From JALEFZ01 sp039817415 (GTDB lineage Bacteria; Bacteroidota; Bacteroidia; J057): a DNA stretch of 35,451 nucleotides. The stretch lies in the NCBI GenBank assembly GCA_039817415.1, contig JBCBVV010000063.1, positions 1-35,451 on the forward strand, in the 5' to 3' direction. Below the pieces are notes generated by a model. The model ran no database searches and was not told where the DNA came from. It saw nothing but the letters and a program-made list of their open reading frames with translations. Shown in pieces: positions 1-9,493 of this stretch. How positions within the stretch are numbered: position 1 is the first letter of the stretch; the number at the start of each line of letters is the position of its first letter. The position numbers and the translations under genes are program-made.

Positions 1-110
1 CGAAAGGAATGGCTGGTTTAATCAATTCTGCTAGCTGCTCCTAAATATATTCTAAGTTTTTACCCGATTAATCATTGTTCTTTTTCAATCAAACCTAAGC
101 TAGCTGTACT
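1..110. other. Upstream region of the lamin-tail gene
   Basis: No gene is visible here. The palindromic octamer GCTAGCTG occurs twice (30-37 and 99-106), and TAAGTTTT near position 52 loosely resembles a Bacteroidota -7 element. It presumably holds the promoter of the first gene. Confidence 0.3.
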
Positions 111-3100
111 ATGAAAAAAACTTTACGCTTATCCCTATTTGTAGGGCTCATCCTTTTGTGTACACAGGGAATAGTGGCCCAGACCGTTTTTATCAATGAA
201 ATCCACTACGACAATACTGGATCGGATGTCAATGAAGCCGTTGAGGTTGCAGGCCCTGCTGGAACCAGCCTAGCTGGCTGGTCTTTGGTACTTTACAATG
301 GAAGTGGAGGTATTGTTTACAATACTACCAGCCTTAGTGGTTCAATTGACAACGAGGGTAATGGCTATGGGGCAGTCTCTTTTGCTATTTCAGGGATACA
401 AAATGGAGCTCCTGATGGTCTTGCCTTAGTTGACAATGGTGGTACAGTCATCCAATTTCTAAGCTATGAAGGCTCTTTTACTGCTACAGATGGTGTAGCA
501 AATGGTCAAACCTCAACCGATATAGGAGTTTCTGAACCAGGTAGCACCCCAGTAGGAGAATCCCTCCAACTAACCGGAACAGGTGTTACATGTGTAGGAA
601 GTGATTTTACATGGACTGGTCCTACCACAGCATCCATGGGAGATTTAAACGCGGGGCAAGACTTTTCTGCTTGTGGGGGAGCCGCCGTATGTAACATTTC
701 CTCCATAGGTGAAACCAATACTTCTGTATGTAATGACAATGGAACTACGACAGATGCTACAGACGATTTCTTCACTGTTGACCTGACGGTAAATTTCTCC
801 AATATCCCGGCAACAGGGACACTTGATTTAACTGGAGATGTCTTGAATACACCTCAATCAGTTGCGGTTGGCCTTCTGTCGGGATCATCCCACACCTTCA
901 CAGGGGTAGAATTCAGAGCAGATGGAGCCAGCAAATCTGTGACCGCTACCTTTTCAGCAGATTTGACCTGTACCAACACATCTACCGTTACTGGGGTAGC
1001 ATCTTGTTCTGGTGGTGGAGGTATCGCTGCTGGGGACTTGATCTTTACAGAAGTCATGCAAAATCCCCTTGCTGTAGGTGATGGTGATGGTGAATTTTTT
1101 GAAGTGCACAATACTACGGGAACTCTCATCAGTATGGTTGGATGTATTGTTTCGGATGACGGAACAGATGCCTTTACTATTGCAGGTACTCTGGATGTCC
1201 CTGCTGGCGGGTATGTTGTTTTAGGATTAAATAACAATACGGGGACCAATGGGAATGTCCCTGTTGACTATGTATACTCGGGGATGAATCTTGCCAATGG
1301 GGCGGATGAACTCATCCTAACCTGTTCAGGTGTAGAAATAGACCGTGTAGAATGGGATGGTGGACCCAATTGGCCTGATCCTAATGGGGCTAGTATGAAC
1401 CTGAATTTTACCGGAGGAGCTTATGCATCTGATAACAATGATGGGGCAAACTGGTGCGAGTCCTTTACTACGATTTCAGGAGGTTCAGACTTTGGTACAC
1501 CTGGGGCAGTGAATGATGACTGTGCTTCAGCACCGGGTGGAACTTGTGGATTTACAACCCGAGGCGTTACAACTTCATGTGATGACAACGGCACCCCTGC
1601 CTTGGCAACAGACGATACATGGACTTTTTCTTTGAATCCTCAGACGGGTACAGGTACTTATGATGTAACACTTGACAACCTCACGGGGACACCAGCATTT
1701 AACGGAAATTCATATGGATCCTCTACTCAGATTGGGGGTTCTTACAATATCATGGATGGTAATATCTTGGTTACTTTGTCTGATGCAGGTGCACCTTGTA
1801 CTGAGACCTTCTGGGTGTATGCTCCAGGTACATGCTCAGCTAATTCTCTAGATGGAACGGCAACTTTCTACACAGATGCTGCTGCAGTTGGTAACTCTGG
1901 TCCAGCTAACACAGCGGTAAACGGCTTGAACGATAACTTCATTACCCAAAATGAAACCAACTGTCAGTCAGGAATCTTCACCGTGGTATATGCTGATTTG
2001 GATCCTGCGGGTTCTAGTTCTTGTACCACAGGAAGTACAGATATGGCAGGGGTTACGGCTGCACTTGCCGGAACTTCAGGTCAAGGGATCACAGTAACCG
2101 TAACAGAAGGGTCAACAGCGGACGACAACGGAGACATCAATACCAATTTGATTACATCAGTCACTGATTGTGGTACATTCAATGGCGACCTCGTTGCCAA
2201 CACAACCTATCAAGCCGAGTCTCCTGCTTCTACTGAGATTGGGGAATTGAGAGCTTACTACAACTCTGCTTTTGGGGCGGGTACAGGCGTAGGTATCAAA
2301 GCTGCTTTGAGAATCAACTTTAGCACGGCAGTTAACTCAATCGGTTTCTATATGGGGGATGTTGAATCTCGTACTGATGGAGAGGATGGATATCCTGCGG
2401 TTTTGGCCATGTTCAATGGAAGCACATTAGTTGAGCAAATGATTGTACCTACTTCAACTACAAACCAATCTCTTTGTGATGGGGATGCAGGCTCTAACTT
2501 TGATGGCTGTGGAAACGATGAAACGGTGTTCTTTGAATACTTTGGAGAGACTCCAATTACAGATATTGTCATCTCAGTAGGTGAGGTAACGACTAATACC
2601 AACCTGGACAATACCAACATTCTTTCTATTGCGGGTCTTTCTTGTGGGGGAACCTGTTCGACAACCTTCCCTGTAGAATGGTCTTCTTTTGAAGGAACCT
2701 ACACAGGAGAGCAAGTCGATCTTGTTTGGGAAACGGCTTCAGAATTGAACAACAGCCACTTTGTGGTAGAGAGAAGCCAGGATAAAGTGGCTTTTGAGGC
2801 AATTGGTGAAGTAAAAGCAGCCAATCAGGATAATCAGTCTTATAACTTTTCTGATCTGGCTCCTGTAACAGGAACAAACTTTTATCGCTTGACTCAGGTA
2901 GATTTTGACGGACAATCAAGTCAATCTGACATCATCCAGGTAGAAGTTCAGCCAATAGATCGATTTGCGGTTTGGTCTGTTTATCCTAATCCTACAAAAT
3001 CTTCTTTGAGAGTAGAGGCAAACATCCCACTTGCTGGTGAAATCACCACAAAGATTTATGCTTCGAATGGACAATTGATCAAAGTAGAGAAGGTAGCCAA

Positions 3101-3215
3101 GGGTGCAGGTAGTCAGCTCATCGAGCTTGGAACAGGGTCTCTAGCTTCAGGTTTATACCTGTTTGAAATGAGCCTCAATGGAGAGAGAGTTCGCGGTAAA
3201 TTCCAGAAATTATAG
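111..3215 (+). CDS. Secreted lamin-tail-domain protein with T9SS type A sorting domain
   Basis: The 1034-residue product starts with a Sec signal peptide (KK, then a hydrophobic stretch, ending near VAQ at about residue 24). Two lamin-tail-like domains follow: residues ~25-190 (FINEIHYDN) and ~307-470 (IFTEVMQNP, EFFEVHN). After each comes a related Ig-like Cys-rich module (~193-306 and ~475-575) sharing a C-x-DNGT...ATDD pattern. The stretch from ~580 to ~850 is unassigned. Near 853 begins the PVEW...W-TASELNN segment that commonly precedes type A sorting domains, and the last ~80 residues (YPNP, then GLYLFE) are the T9SS type A signal. Inference: exported across the outer membrane, then released or surface-anchored. 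Lamin-tail domains often accompany secreted nucleases or phosphatases, but no catalytic domain is recognisable here. No Shine-Dalgarno is seen, as is usual in this phylum. Confidence 0.85.
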   Translation: MKKTLRLSLFVGLILLCTQGIVAQTVFINEIHYDNTGSDVNEAVEVAGPAGTSLAGWSLVLYNGSGGIVYNTTSLSGSIDNEGNGYGAVSFAISGIQNGAPDGLALVDNGGTVIQFLSYEGSFTATDGVANGQTSTDIGVSEPGSTPVGESLQLTGTGVTCVGSDFTWTGPTTASMGDLNAGQDFSACGGAAVCNISSIGETNTSVCNDNGTTTDATDDFFTVDLTVNFSNIPATGTLDLTGDVLNTPQSVAVGLLSGSSHTFTGVEFRADGASKSVTATFSADLTCTNTSTVTGVASCSGGGGIAAGDLIFTEVMQNPLAVGDGDGEFFEVHNTTGTLISMVGCIVSDDGTDAFTIAGTLDVPAGGYVVLGLNNNTGTNGNVPVDYVYSGMNLANGADELILTCSGVEIDRVEWDGGPNWPDPNGASMNLNFTGGAYASDNNDGANWCESFTTISGGSDFGTPGAVNDDCASAPGGTCGFTTRGVTTSCDDNGTPALATDDTWTFSLNPQTGTGTYDVTLDNLTGTPAFNGNSYGSSTQIGGSYNIMDGNILVTLSDAGAPCTETFWVYAPGTCSANSLDGTATFYTDAAAVGNSGPANTAVNGLNDNFITQNETNCQSGIFTVVYADLDPAGSSSCTTGSTDMAGVTAALAGTSGQGITVTVTEGSTADDNGDINTNLITSVTDCGTFNGDLVANTTYQAESPASTEIGELRAYYNSAFGAGTGVGIKAALRINFSTAVNSIGFYMGDVESRTDGEDGYPAVLAMFNGSTLVEQMIVPTSTTNQSLCDGDAGSNFDGCGNDETVFFEYFGETPITDIVISVGEVTTNTNLDNTNILSIAGLSCGGTCSTTFPVEWSSFEGTYTGEQVDLVWETASELNNSHFVVERSQDKVAFEAIGEVKAANQDNQSYNFSDLAPVTGTNFYRLTQVDFDGQSSQSDIIQVEVQPIDRFAVWSVYPNPTKSSLRVEANIPLAGEITTKIYASNGQLIKVEKVAKGAGSQLIELGTGSLASGLYLFEMSLNGERVRGKFQKL

Positions 3216-3241
3216 CCCTACAGCTTAGTATATCTTGATTG

Positions 3242-3271
3242 AAAAAGGGAAGGCGAAAGCCTTCCCTTTTT
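3242..3271. terminator. Bidirectional rho-independent terminator
   Basis: A perfect 13-bp stem (3242-3254 with 3259-3271) closes a GAAA tetraloop. There is an A-tract on the left and a T-tract on the right, so it can terminate from either side. It lies between the stops of the converging lamin-tail gene and GMC oxidoreductase gene. Confidence 0.9.
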
Positions 3272-3292
3272 TATTGTTAACTCAAAAACGAT

Positions 3293-4900
3293 TTAAGAAT
3301 TCTCCGCAACCAATACAGTGGAGGTCTGCTTGGATTTGATGAGATCAGCTGCCTTTTCTGCGATGGCTACCACAGGTGCATGCGTATTCCCACGTGGGAT
3401 AGTTGGCATAATCGAGGCATCGACTACTCGTAGATTTTCGATTCCATGGACACGTAATTGATCATCAACTACTGCCATCGAATCAATTCCCATTTTACAT
3501 GTACCCACAGGGTGATAAAGGGTTTGTGCATTTTGGCGAACATATGTTCCCCAATTTTCTCTGGCTTTTTCAATGTTTTCTGGGAAGTAATAGCCACCAA
3601 AGAAGCTTGACATAGCCTTGCTGGTGGCAAGCTTAACCGCTAATTGCATGCCTGCTACCAGCGTATCCACATCAGCCTGTTTTTCTAGGTAGGCATGGTC
3701 TATCAAGGGGGCATTTGCCATATCAGCACCATTAAGGCTTATATGGCCCATACTTTCAGGCCTCAGCAAGGTAGGACCAATAGAGAATCCTCGTCCTTTT
3801 TTGAGTAGATCAAATCCATGATTTCTAAAGTAGGCTGGCCCAAAATGATATTGAATATCCGGAGCTTCCAGGCCTTCTTTGGTATGAATGAATGCGCCAG
3901 CTTCTGCTACATTACTTGAAAGGGGACCCTCTCCCCAAACGAGAAATTTTACAAAATTCGCTGGGACTTGATCGGCACGATCTAGGGAATGCTTATCTCT
4001 GTTTTTAAGAACAAGCGGAACAATCACATGATCGATCAGGTTTTTTCCAACACCTTCTAATGTATGCTTGACAGGAATGCCATTTGCTTGTAGTTCCTCT
4101 GCTGGTCCAATACCAGATACCATGAGCAATTGAGGACTGTGGTAAGCACCGGCCGCAACAATCACTTCCTTGGCCGCCATGACTTCTTGAAGGTGTGTTT
4201 TGGTTTGATAGACAATACCGACTGCCTTTTTGTCTTCAATCAGGATTTGTTTTACCTGACATTGGGTGAGAACTGTTAGATTTTTCCGCTTTTCAATTGG
4301 CTTGATGAAGGCTCTAGCAGCACTAAGACGTTTGCCATTCTTTTGATTGACATGGTACAGGCCAAATCCTTCTTGTTTTTCTCCGTTGAAATCTGGATTG
4401 GTTTCATATCCCAGTTCTTTCCCTGCCTCTACAAAGGCTTTGGACACGGGAAATGGTTCCCTGAGCGATGCAACATTTAGCAGCCCATTCTCTCCATGAT
4501 AATCGCTTTCTCCACCTGACTCAAAATGCTCTGATTTCTTAAAATAGGGGAGGAGTGAATCATAATCCCATCCATTATTGCCTAGGCTTGCCCATTCATC
4601 ATATTCAGCCTTGTTTCCTCGAATATAGATCATAGCGTTGATGCTACTTGAACCCCCCATGACCTTTCCTCTAGGAAGAAATAATTTTCTGCCTCCTGCA
4701 TGAGGTTGTTCTACGGTTTCTAGGGCCCAGTCTACTTCAGTTTTGAAGCATTTGCTAAAAGCGGCTGGAATATGAATTTCGGGTTTGCTGTCTTTTTTAC
4801 CTGCCTCGACGAGGAGTACACTGGTATTAGGATCTTCTGATAGGCGATTTGCTAATACACAACCGGCTGAACCGGCCCCCACAATGATATAATCAAACAT
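3293..4900 (-). CDS. GMC family FAD-dependent oxidoreductase (choline dehydrogenase-like)
   Basis: The 535-residue protein has the usual length of bacterial GMC alcohol or choline dehydrogenases. It shows the N-terminal FAD-binding motif VGAGSAG (residues 7-13), the acidic ribose contact VEAG (31-34), the GMC signature GKVMGGSSSIN (78-88) and the C-terminal catalytic region. The catalytic pair appears to be His463 (LYHPVGTC) and His507 (GNTHAP), so it is a His-His type rather than the His-Asn of choline oxidases. It should oxidise an alcohol with FAD reduction and pass electrons to a quinone or dye-type acceptor. No signal peptide is present, so it is probably cytoplasmic. It is transcribed alone, divergent from glgB. 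The substrate cannot be told from sequence; choline is only one possibility. Confidence 0.9.
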   Translation of the reverse strand: MFDYIIVGAGSAGCVLANRLSEDPNTSVLLVEAGKKDSKPEIHIPAAFSKCFKTEVDWALETVEQPHAGGRKLFLPRGKVMGGSSSINAMIYIRGNKAEYDEWASLGNNGWDYDSLLPYFKKSEHFESGGESDYHGENGLLNVASLREPFPVSKAFVEAGKELGYETNPDFNGEKQEGFGLYHVNQKNGKRLSAARAFIKPIEKRKNLTVLTQCQVKQILIEDKKAVGIVYQTKTHLQEVMAAKEVIVAAGAYHSPQLLMVSGIGPAEELQANGIPVKHTLEGVGKNLIDHVIVPLVLKNRDKHSLDRADQVPANFVKFLVWGEGPLSSNVAEAGAFIHTKEGLEAPDIQYHFGPAYFRNHGFDLLKKGRGFSIGPTLLRPESMGHISLNGADMANAPLIDHAYLEKQADVDTLVAGMQLAVKLATSKAMSSFFGGYYFPENIEKARENWGTYVRQNAQTLYHPVGTCKMGIDSMAVVDDQLRVHGIENLRVVDASIMPTIPRGNTHAPVVAIAEKAADLIKSKQTSTVLVAENS

Positions 4901-5135
4901 AGTCCTTTTCTAAAAATGGTATGCAAGCATAATAACTAAACATATAAAAATATGTACGTTTTATCAAGTCTAGGCTGCCCTTATTCCCTTTAATCGAACT
5001 ATATGAAACTTCATCAATGCACATGATCCTTTGGTCCTTTTGGATAGAGAATTTTACATAGGTGATGTGTATATTGATGCCCAACTACTTGCAGCCGATA
5101 GTGGTCTTATTTCTCATCTACAACGGTTGAAAACT

Positions 5136-7175
5136 ATGTCCGAAACTACACCTCCTTTAAAGCCCCAATTAGCCTTGATCCAGGATGACCCTTGGCTGAG
5201 TCCTTATGAAGAGGATTTGAATGATCGACTGGATAGATTCAAGCAACGTTTAGAGGAACTTTCCTCAGGCAGTGGAGGCTTTGGGGCCTTCGTTCATGCG
5301 CACCATTTCTTTGGATTGACCTATGACAAAGAAAGAAGTGGGTGGTGGTATAGAGAGTGGGCCCCAAAAGCGCATGCCCTTTATTTGACGGGAGACTTTA
5401 ATGAATGGTCCAGGAATAGCCATCCATTGAGCAAAAGAGATCATGGGATTTGGGAAATTTTTCTTTCAGATGAAGCCTACGGACATCTCATTAGCAATGG
5501 CAGCAAAGTAAAAGTAGTTGTGCATGGGGACAATGGGGCAAAAGATCGCATTCCTGCCTATGTCAAGCGAGTGGTTCAAGATCCTGAGACGCATGATTTT
5601 GCGGGTCAGTTTTGGCTCGATAGGGATTTTGAATGGACTGATGACGGATTTCATCTTGAAACCAAGGATAGTCTATTGATTTATGAGGCGCATACAGGTA
5701 TGGCGCAGGAGAAAGAAGGCTTAGGAACCTATCTTGAATTCGCAGAGCATATTCTTCCTCGAGTCAAAAAGTTGGGATACAACGCAATTCAGTTGATGGC
5801 GGTTCAGGAGCATCCGTATTATGGCTCCTTTGGTTATCACGTATCTAACTTCTTTGCCCCTTCATCTAAATTTGGGACGCCAGATGAACTCAAATACATG
5901 ATCAACAAGGCTCATGAGATGGGAATTGCTGTGATCATGGATGTTGTCCATTCCCATGCCGTTAAGAACCATGCAGAAGGACTCAATCAATTTGATGGAT
6001 CAGGTGATCAATATTTTCATCCAGGTGAGCGGGGAGAACATCCAGGTTGGGATTCTAAGTTGTTCAACTATGGGAAACCAGAAGTCCTACAATTCCTGTT
6101 GTCTAATCTTGCCTATTGGATGGAGGAATTTCATTTTGATGGCTTTCGCTTTGATGGGGTTACCTCCATGTTATATTTCCATCATGGGGAAGGGGTGTCC
6201 TTTGACCATTATGACAAATATTTCAAAGAAGGGGTAGAATGGGATGCCATTACCTACCTACAGTTGGCCAATCATCTTGTCCATAAGTTGAATCCTCATG
6301 CCATCACCATTGCGGAGGATATGTCTGGCATGCCAGGGAGTTGTAGAGGTATCGAAGAAGGAGGGCTTGGCTTTGACTATAGATTGGCCATGGGATTGCC
6401 AGATTACTGGATCAAAATCCTAAAGCACAAATCAGACGAGGATTGGAATCTTCATGAGCTTTGGCATACGCTGGGGAATAGAAGATATAAGGAAAAGAAC
6501 ATTGCCTATGCAGAGTCTCACGACCAGGCCCTTGTAGGGGATAAGACCCTTGCTTTTTGGTTAATGGACAAGGAAATGTACTGGCACATGGAGGTCGGAC
6601 GTCAAAACCCAATCATTGACAGAGGAATAGCTTTGCACAAAATGATCAGGATGATCACGGCTGCAGTAGGGGGGGAAGCCTACCTAAACTTTATGGGAAA
6701 TGAGTTTGGACATCCAGAATGGGTAGATTTTCCCCGAGAAGGAAATGGTTGGTCCTACAAACATGCCAGGAGGCAATGGTCTTTAGCAGATTACGATAGG
6801 CTGAAGTATCAATATCTGCAAGCCTTTGATGTAAAAATGATTCACCTTCTCAAAAGAGAGAATGTGTTACAAAGCCTGCATGCAAAGGAACTGAATATTG
6901 ACAACGCTAATAAAGTCATTGCCTTTGAACGCGCAAATTTGATCTTCGTATTCAATTTCCATCCGACTCAATCCGTTATGGATTATAAATTCTATGTTCC
7001 TGAAAAGGGGACATACGAACTAATCCTCAATTCGGATAAACCCGAACTAGGGGGATTTGATCGCCTAGATGAGTCAACCCCATTCCACACAAAAGAAGAT
7101 GAACATGGTACCTCCTGGTTGAGTATTTACTGCATCAACCGAGCTGTGCAAGTTTTCAAAAGGATAGAATCATGA
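5136..7175 (+). CDS. glgB: 1,4-alpha-glucan branching enzyme
   Basis: It transfers alpha-1,4 chains to alpha-1,6 positions in glycogen. Using the start at 5136 (MSETTPP), the product has 679 residues; the frame is open upstream to 5031, but that extension has no family similarity I recognise. A CBM48-like N-domain (~45-165, YREWAPKAHALYLTGDFN) precedes a GH13 barrel. The conserved regions are DVVHSH (269-274), FRFDG with nucleophile Asp340, the acid/base Glu394 (IAEDMSG) and SHD (461-463). The overall wording, including HPYYGSFGYHV, resembles the eukaryotic-type (GH13_8) branching enzymes more than the E. coli type. No other glycogen gene is in the window. The methyltransferase gene overlaps its end by 4 nt. 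Confidence 0.95.
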   Translation: MSETTPPLKPQLALIQDDPWLSPYEEDLNDRLDRFKQRLEELSSGSGGFGAFVHAHHFFGLTYDKERSGWWYREWAPKAHALYLTGDFNEWSRNSHPLSKRDHGIWEIFLSDEAYGHLISNGSKVKVVVHGDNGAKDRIPAYVKRVVQDPETHDFAGQFWLDRDFEWTDDGFHLETKDSLLIYEAHTGMAQEKEGLGTYLEFAEHILPRVKKLGYNAIQLMAVQEHPYYGSFGYHVSNFFAPSSKFGTPDELKYMINKAHEMGIAVIMDVVHSHAVKNHAEGLNQFDGSGDQYFHPGERGEHPGWDSKLFNYGKPEVLQFLLSNLAYWMEEFHFDGFRFDGVTSMLYFHHGEGVSFDHYDKYFKEGVEWDAITYLQLANHLVHKLNPHAITIAEDMSGMPGSCRGIEEGGLGFDYRLAMGLPDYWIKILKHKSDEDWNLHELWHTLGNRRYKEKNIAYAESHDQALVGDKTLAFWLMDKEMYWHMEVGRQNPIIDRGIALHKMIRMITAAVGGEAYLNFMGNEFGHPEWVDFPREGNGWSYKHARRQWSLADYDRLKYQYLQAFDVKMIHLLKRENVLQSLHAKELNIDNANKVIAFERANLIFVFNFHPTQSVMDYKFYVPEKGTYELILNSDKPELGGFDRLDESTPFHTKEDEHGTSWLSIYCINRAVQVFKRIES

Positions 7176-7876
7176 ATGGAGAGGCCCTGAGGGAGAAGGT
7201 GTTAGAAGAAATGGGAGGCCGCTTCGAGTTAGATCATTTTGAATTGGAGATTGGAGGAAGGACTTATTCCTTGGCTACAGTTACCAATGTCGATGACCTA
7301 TTGGATGAACTCATTCAAAAAGGACCAGGAGATCAGGCTTTCAAGGATGAGCAGATCCCTTATTGGGCGGATTTATGGCATGCTTCCATCGGATTGACAA
7401 GGTGGATTGAAGAGGGGAAAGTAGTGGTAGCTGGACAAAAAGTCCTTGAAATTGGATGTGGGCTAGGACTCTGTGGAATTGCCGCTGCTTTTCAAGGAGC
7501 AGAAGTTGTGCTGACAGATTATTTGCCAGATGCCTTATTGCTGGCGAGATATAATTGGTTGTTGAACCATTCCATTGAGCCAGATTGCAGATTGTTAGAT
7601 TGGCGACAACCCAAAGTGGAATGGAAATCCGATATTCTATTGGCTTCTGATGTGGCCTACGAAGAAAGAGCCTTACATCCATTGGTCAATACCTTTAAAA
7701 CCATGACGACCCAAAACGGTAGCATTTGGCTAAGTGAGCCTGGTCGAAAATTTGCCAAGCCTTGGATTAATCAAATTTTGGATTTTGGGTTTAATTTAAC
7801 TAAATACGATACCTTTGTTTCTTATCAGGGGATTGATAGCCAGGTAGGTATTTATCAATTATCTCCTGAGCCTTAA
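7172..7876 (+). CDS. Class I SAM-dependent methyltransferase (family 16, lysine methyltransferase-like)
   Basis: The 234-residue protein carries motif I VLEIGCGLGLCG (91-102), the acidic end of strand 2 (LTDY, 114-117) and the post-motif ASDVAYE, whose D-x-x-Y (160-163) marks the seven-beta-strand 'methyltransferase 16' group. That group includes nicotinamide N-methyltransferase-like and protein-lysine methyltransferases. PYWADLWHAS (63-72) is also typical of the group. Its ATG overlaps the glgB stop codon (ATGA), implying translational coupling to the branching enzyme. The substrate is unknown; a protein lysine is the leading guess from the family. There is no signal peptide, so it should be cytoplasmic. 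Confidence 0.8.
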   Translation: MNGEALREKVLEEMGGRFELDHFELEIGGRTYSLATVTNVDDLLDELIQKGPGDQAFKDEQIPYWADLWHASIGLTRWIEEGKVVVAGQKVLEIGCGLGLCGIAAAFQGAEVVLTDYLPDALLLARYNWLLNHSIEPDCRLLDWRQPKVEWKSDILLASDVAYEERALHPLVNTFKTMTTQNGSIWLSEPGRKFAKPWINQILDFGFNLTKYDTFVSYQGIDSQVGIYQLSPEP

Positions 7877-7896
7877 ATTCCTCCAAGAGATTACCC

Positions 7897-9393
7897 ATGA
7901 AGAAAGCCTTACTACTCATCACTTTTTTAGTTTCTTCTTTGTTCGTTTTTTGCCAAATGCCTGCCCGTGGCGACATAGTCAGTTTTGAAGTGGCCGATAG
8001 CCTTTCAGTTTCAGATATAAGAGCGCTATACACAGCCAATGGGCTGCCCGAATTTTTTGCTCCGATCAATTATCCAGTTAATCTCTACATTTTGGTTTAT
8101 GCTACACCTGCACCTACTGGAGATAGCATGACCATTGCTTCTGGCTTGGTAGCCCTTCCTCAAAATGACACGGCATGTTTTCCCATGGTTGAGTATAATC
8201 ATGGTACTCTTTTCTATGGGCAAGAAATGACCCAATTTGGGGCAGAATGGTTTATCAGTGTCCCCTTTAGTACGGCAGGATATGTGATGGCCCTACCAGA
8301 TTATATGGGTTTTGGTGCTTCACCATTGAATATTCCCCATCCCTATATTCATTCTGAAAGTGAGGCTTCCGCTAGTGTAGATATGATGCGCGCCACAAGA
8401 CAGCTGTGTGATAGTCTTGAAATTGGGTTAAATGGGGAAGTTTTTCTTTCGGGTTATTCGCAAGGTGGACACTCCATCATGGCAACCTTTAGAGACATAG
8501 AAACCAATTACAGCGCCGAGTTTGATATCAAGGCTGTTGGGGCAGGAAGTGGTCCTTACGATGTTTCAGGAATTTCTACAGAGAATCTGCTATTAGAACA
8601 ACCGTCAAACTCCTTTTACCTGAGTTTTGTGATGTTCTCCTACGACTTTATTTATGGGGGGCTTTGGAATGATCCTTCGGAGGCTTTTGTTGCACCTTAT
8701 GATTCCTTATTGCCGCTATTCTACCAGCGAGACAATCTCATGAGACCTGATCCCCTTTTTCCAGATACAGCAGTCAGAATGCTTCAGCCAGCTTTTGTAC
8801 AGAATGTTCTTTCTGATTCTACTCATCCTTGGCAAATGGCGCTAAGAGACAATGATCTTTATGACTGGGCTCCACAAGCTCCCTTAAGAATGTACTATTG
8901 TGAGGCTGACGAACAGGTAAGTTTCGAAAATTCGATTTTTGCCCTATCTCAGTTCGTAGCCAACGGTTCAACCCAAGCAGAGGCGATTTCCATCGATCCT
9001 AACTTAAGCCATGGTGCTTGTGCCTTGCCTTCAATTTTAAATTTTAAGGCTTGGTTTGATGGCTTAAGAGGAGGATGTACTTCCATTGTTGACACAACAG
9101 CTAGCAATGATACTACGGCTACTTTTATCGATCCGGGATTGTTCTTGACTGAACAGGTTCAATTGTATCCTAATCCTGCAAGTGAGCAAGTGGAGCTAAG
9201 CTGGACTTCTCAGTTCAATCCTTACCAAATTTTGATCTACGATCAGGGTGGTAAGGTCCTAAGAGATTTTTCACTGGAAAATCAGCAAGAGGGAGTTAAC
9301 ATTAGGTTAGAAAATCTTTCAAACGGAATCTATTTTCTTAGGCTAAAGGCGAAGGGAGGAAGTTTAATCAAGCCTTTATTGATCCGAAAATAG
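7897..9393 (+). CDS. Secreted lipase-like alpha/beta hydrolase with T9SS type A sorting domain
   Basis: The 498-residue product has a signal peptide (MKKALLLITF..., cleavage near FCQ, residue 20). An alpha/beta-hydrolase domain of the fungal-type secretory lipase kind (~40-400) follows. It shows NHGT (101-104), DYMGFG (135-140) and the nucleophile elbow GYSQGG with Ser188. The likely acid is in CEADEQ and the likely histidine in LSHGAC. The last ~75 residues (LYPNPASEQ ... GIYFLRL) form a T9SS type A sorting domain, so the enzyme is predicted to reach the cell surface or medium. It lies 20 nt after the methyltransferase gene and may be co-transcribed with it. Ester or lipid hydrolysis is inferred from the fold; the true substrate is unknown. 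Confidence 0.85.
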   Translation: MKKALLLITFLVSSLFVFCQMPARGDIVSFEVADSLSVSDIRALYTANGLPEFFAPINYPVNLYILVYATPAPTGDSMTIASGLVALPQNDTACFPMVEYNHGTLFYGQEMTQFGAEWFISVPFSTAGYVMALPDYMGFGASPLNIPHPYIHSESEASASVDMMRATRQLCDSLEIGLNGEVFLSGYSQGGHSIMATFRDIETNYSAEFDIKAVGAGSGPYDVSGISTENLLLEQPSNSFYLSFVMFSYDFIYGGLWNDPSEAFVAPYDSLLPLFYQRDNLMRPDPLFPDTAVRMLQPAFVQNVLSDSTHPWQMALRDNDLYDWAPQAPLRMYYCEADEQVSFENSIFALSQFVANGSTQAEAISIDPNLSHGACALPSILNFKAWFDGLRGGCTSIVDTTASNDTTATFIDPGLFLTEQVQLYPNPASEQVELSWTSQFNPYQILIYDQGGKVLRDFSLENQQEGVNIRLENLSNGIYFLRLKAKGGSLIKPLLIRK

Positions 9394-9419
9394 CGATACA
9401 AAATAGACGATGTAAATGG

Positions 9420-9447
9420 GTTGAAATATGATGATAGGTATTTCAAC
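9420..9447. repeat. Perfect inverted repeat upstream of the response regulator
   Basis: Arms GTTGAAATA (9420-9428) and TATTTCAAC (9439-9447) are perfectly complementary around a 10-nt loop. No T-tract follows, so an operator or weak mRNA hairpin is as likely as a terminator for the lipase gene. It lies 47 nt before the response-regulator ATG. Confidence 0.4.
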
Positions 9448-9493
9448 ATATCGAACGTAAGATTTTCTGACATTTTCGTTCAATTTATCTCTC

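Noticed and set aside
30..106. GCTAGCTG repeated twice before the first gene
   Set aside because: Two copies of an octamer in AT-rich leader DNA, without further structure, are not enough for a regulatory claim.
854..1249. Minus-strand open frames inside the lamin-tail gene
   Set aside because: They are antisense shadows of a well-supported coding region, with no signal or family similarity; the same holds for minus-strand frames inside the other large genes.
4940..4955. Palindrome ACATAT-N4-ATATGT in the GMC/glgB divergent gap
   Set aside because: Six AT-rich pairs around four A residues are expected by chance in such a gap; no second copy is seen.
5031..5135. N-terminal extension of glgB
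   Set aside because: The added 35 residues show no branching-enzyme similarity and lie in the promoter region shared with the divergent GMC gene; the ATG at 5136 gives a normal length.
9420..9447. Terminator after the lipase gene
   Set aside because: The inverted repeat is AT-rich and lacks a T-tract, so I list it only as an inverted repeat.
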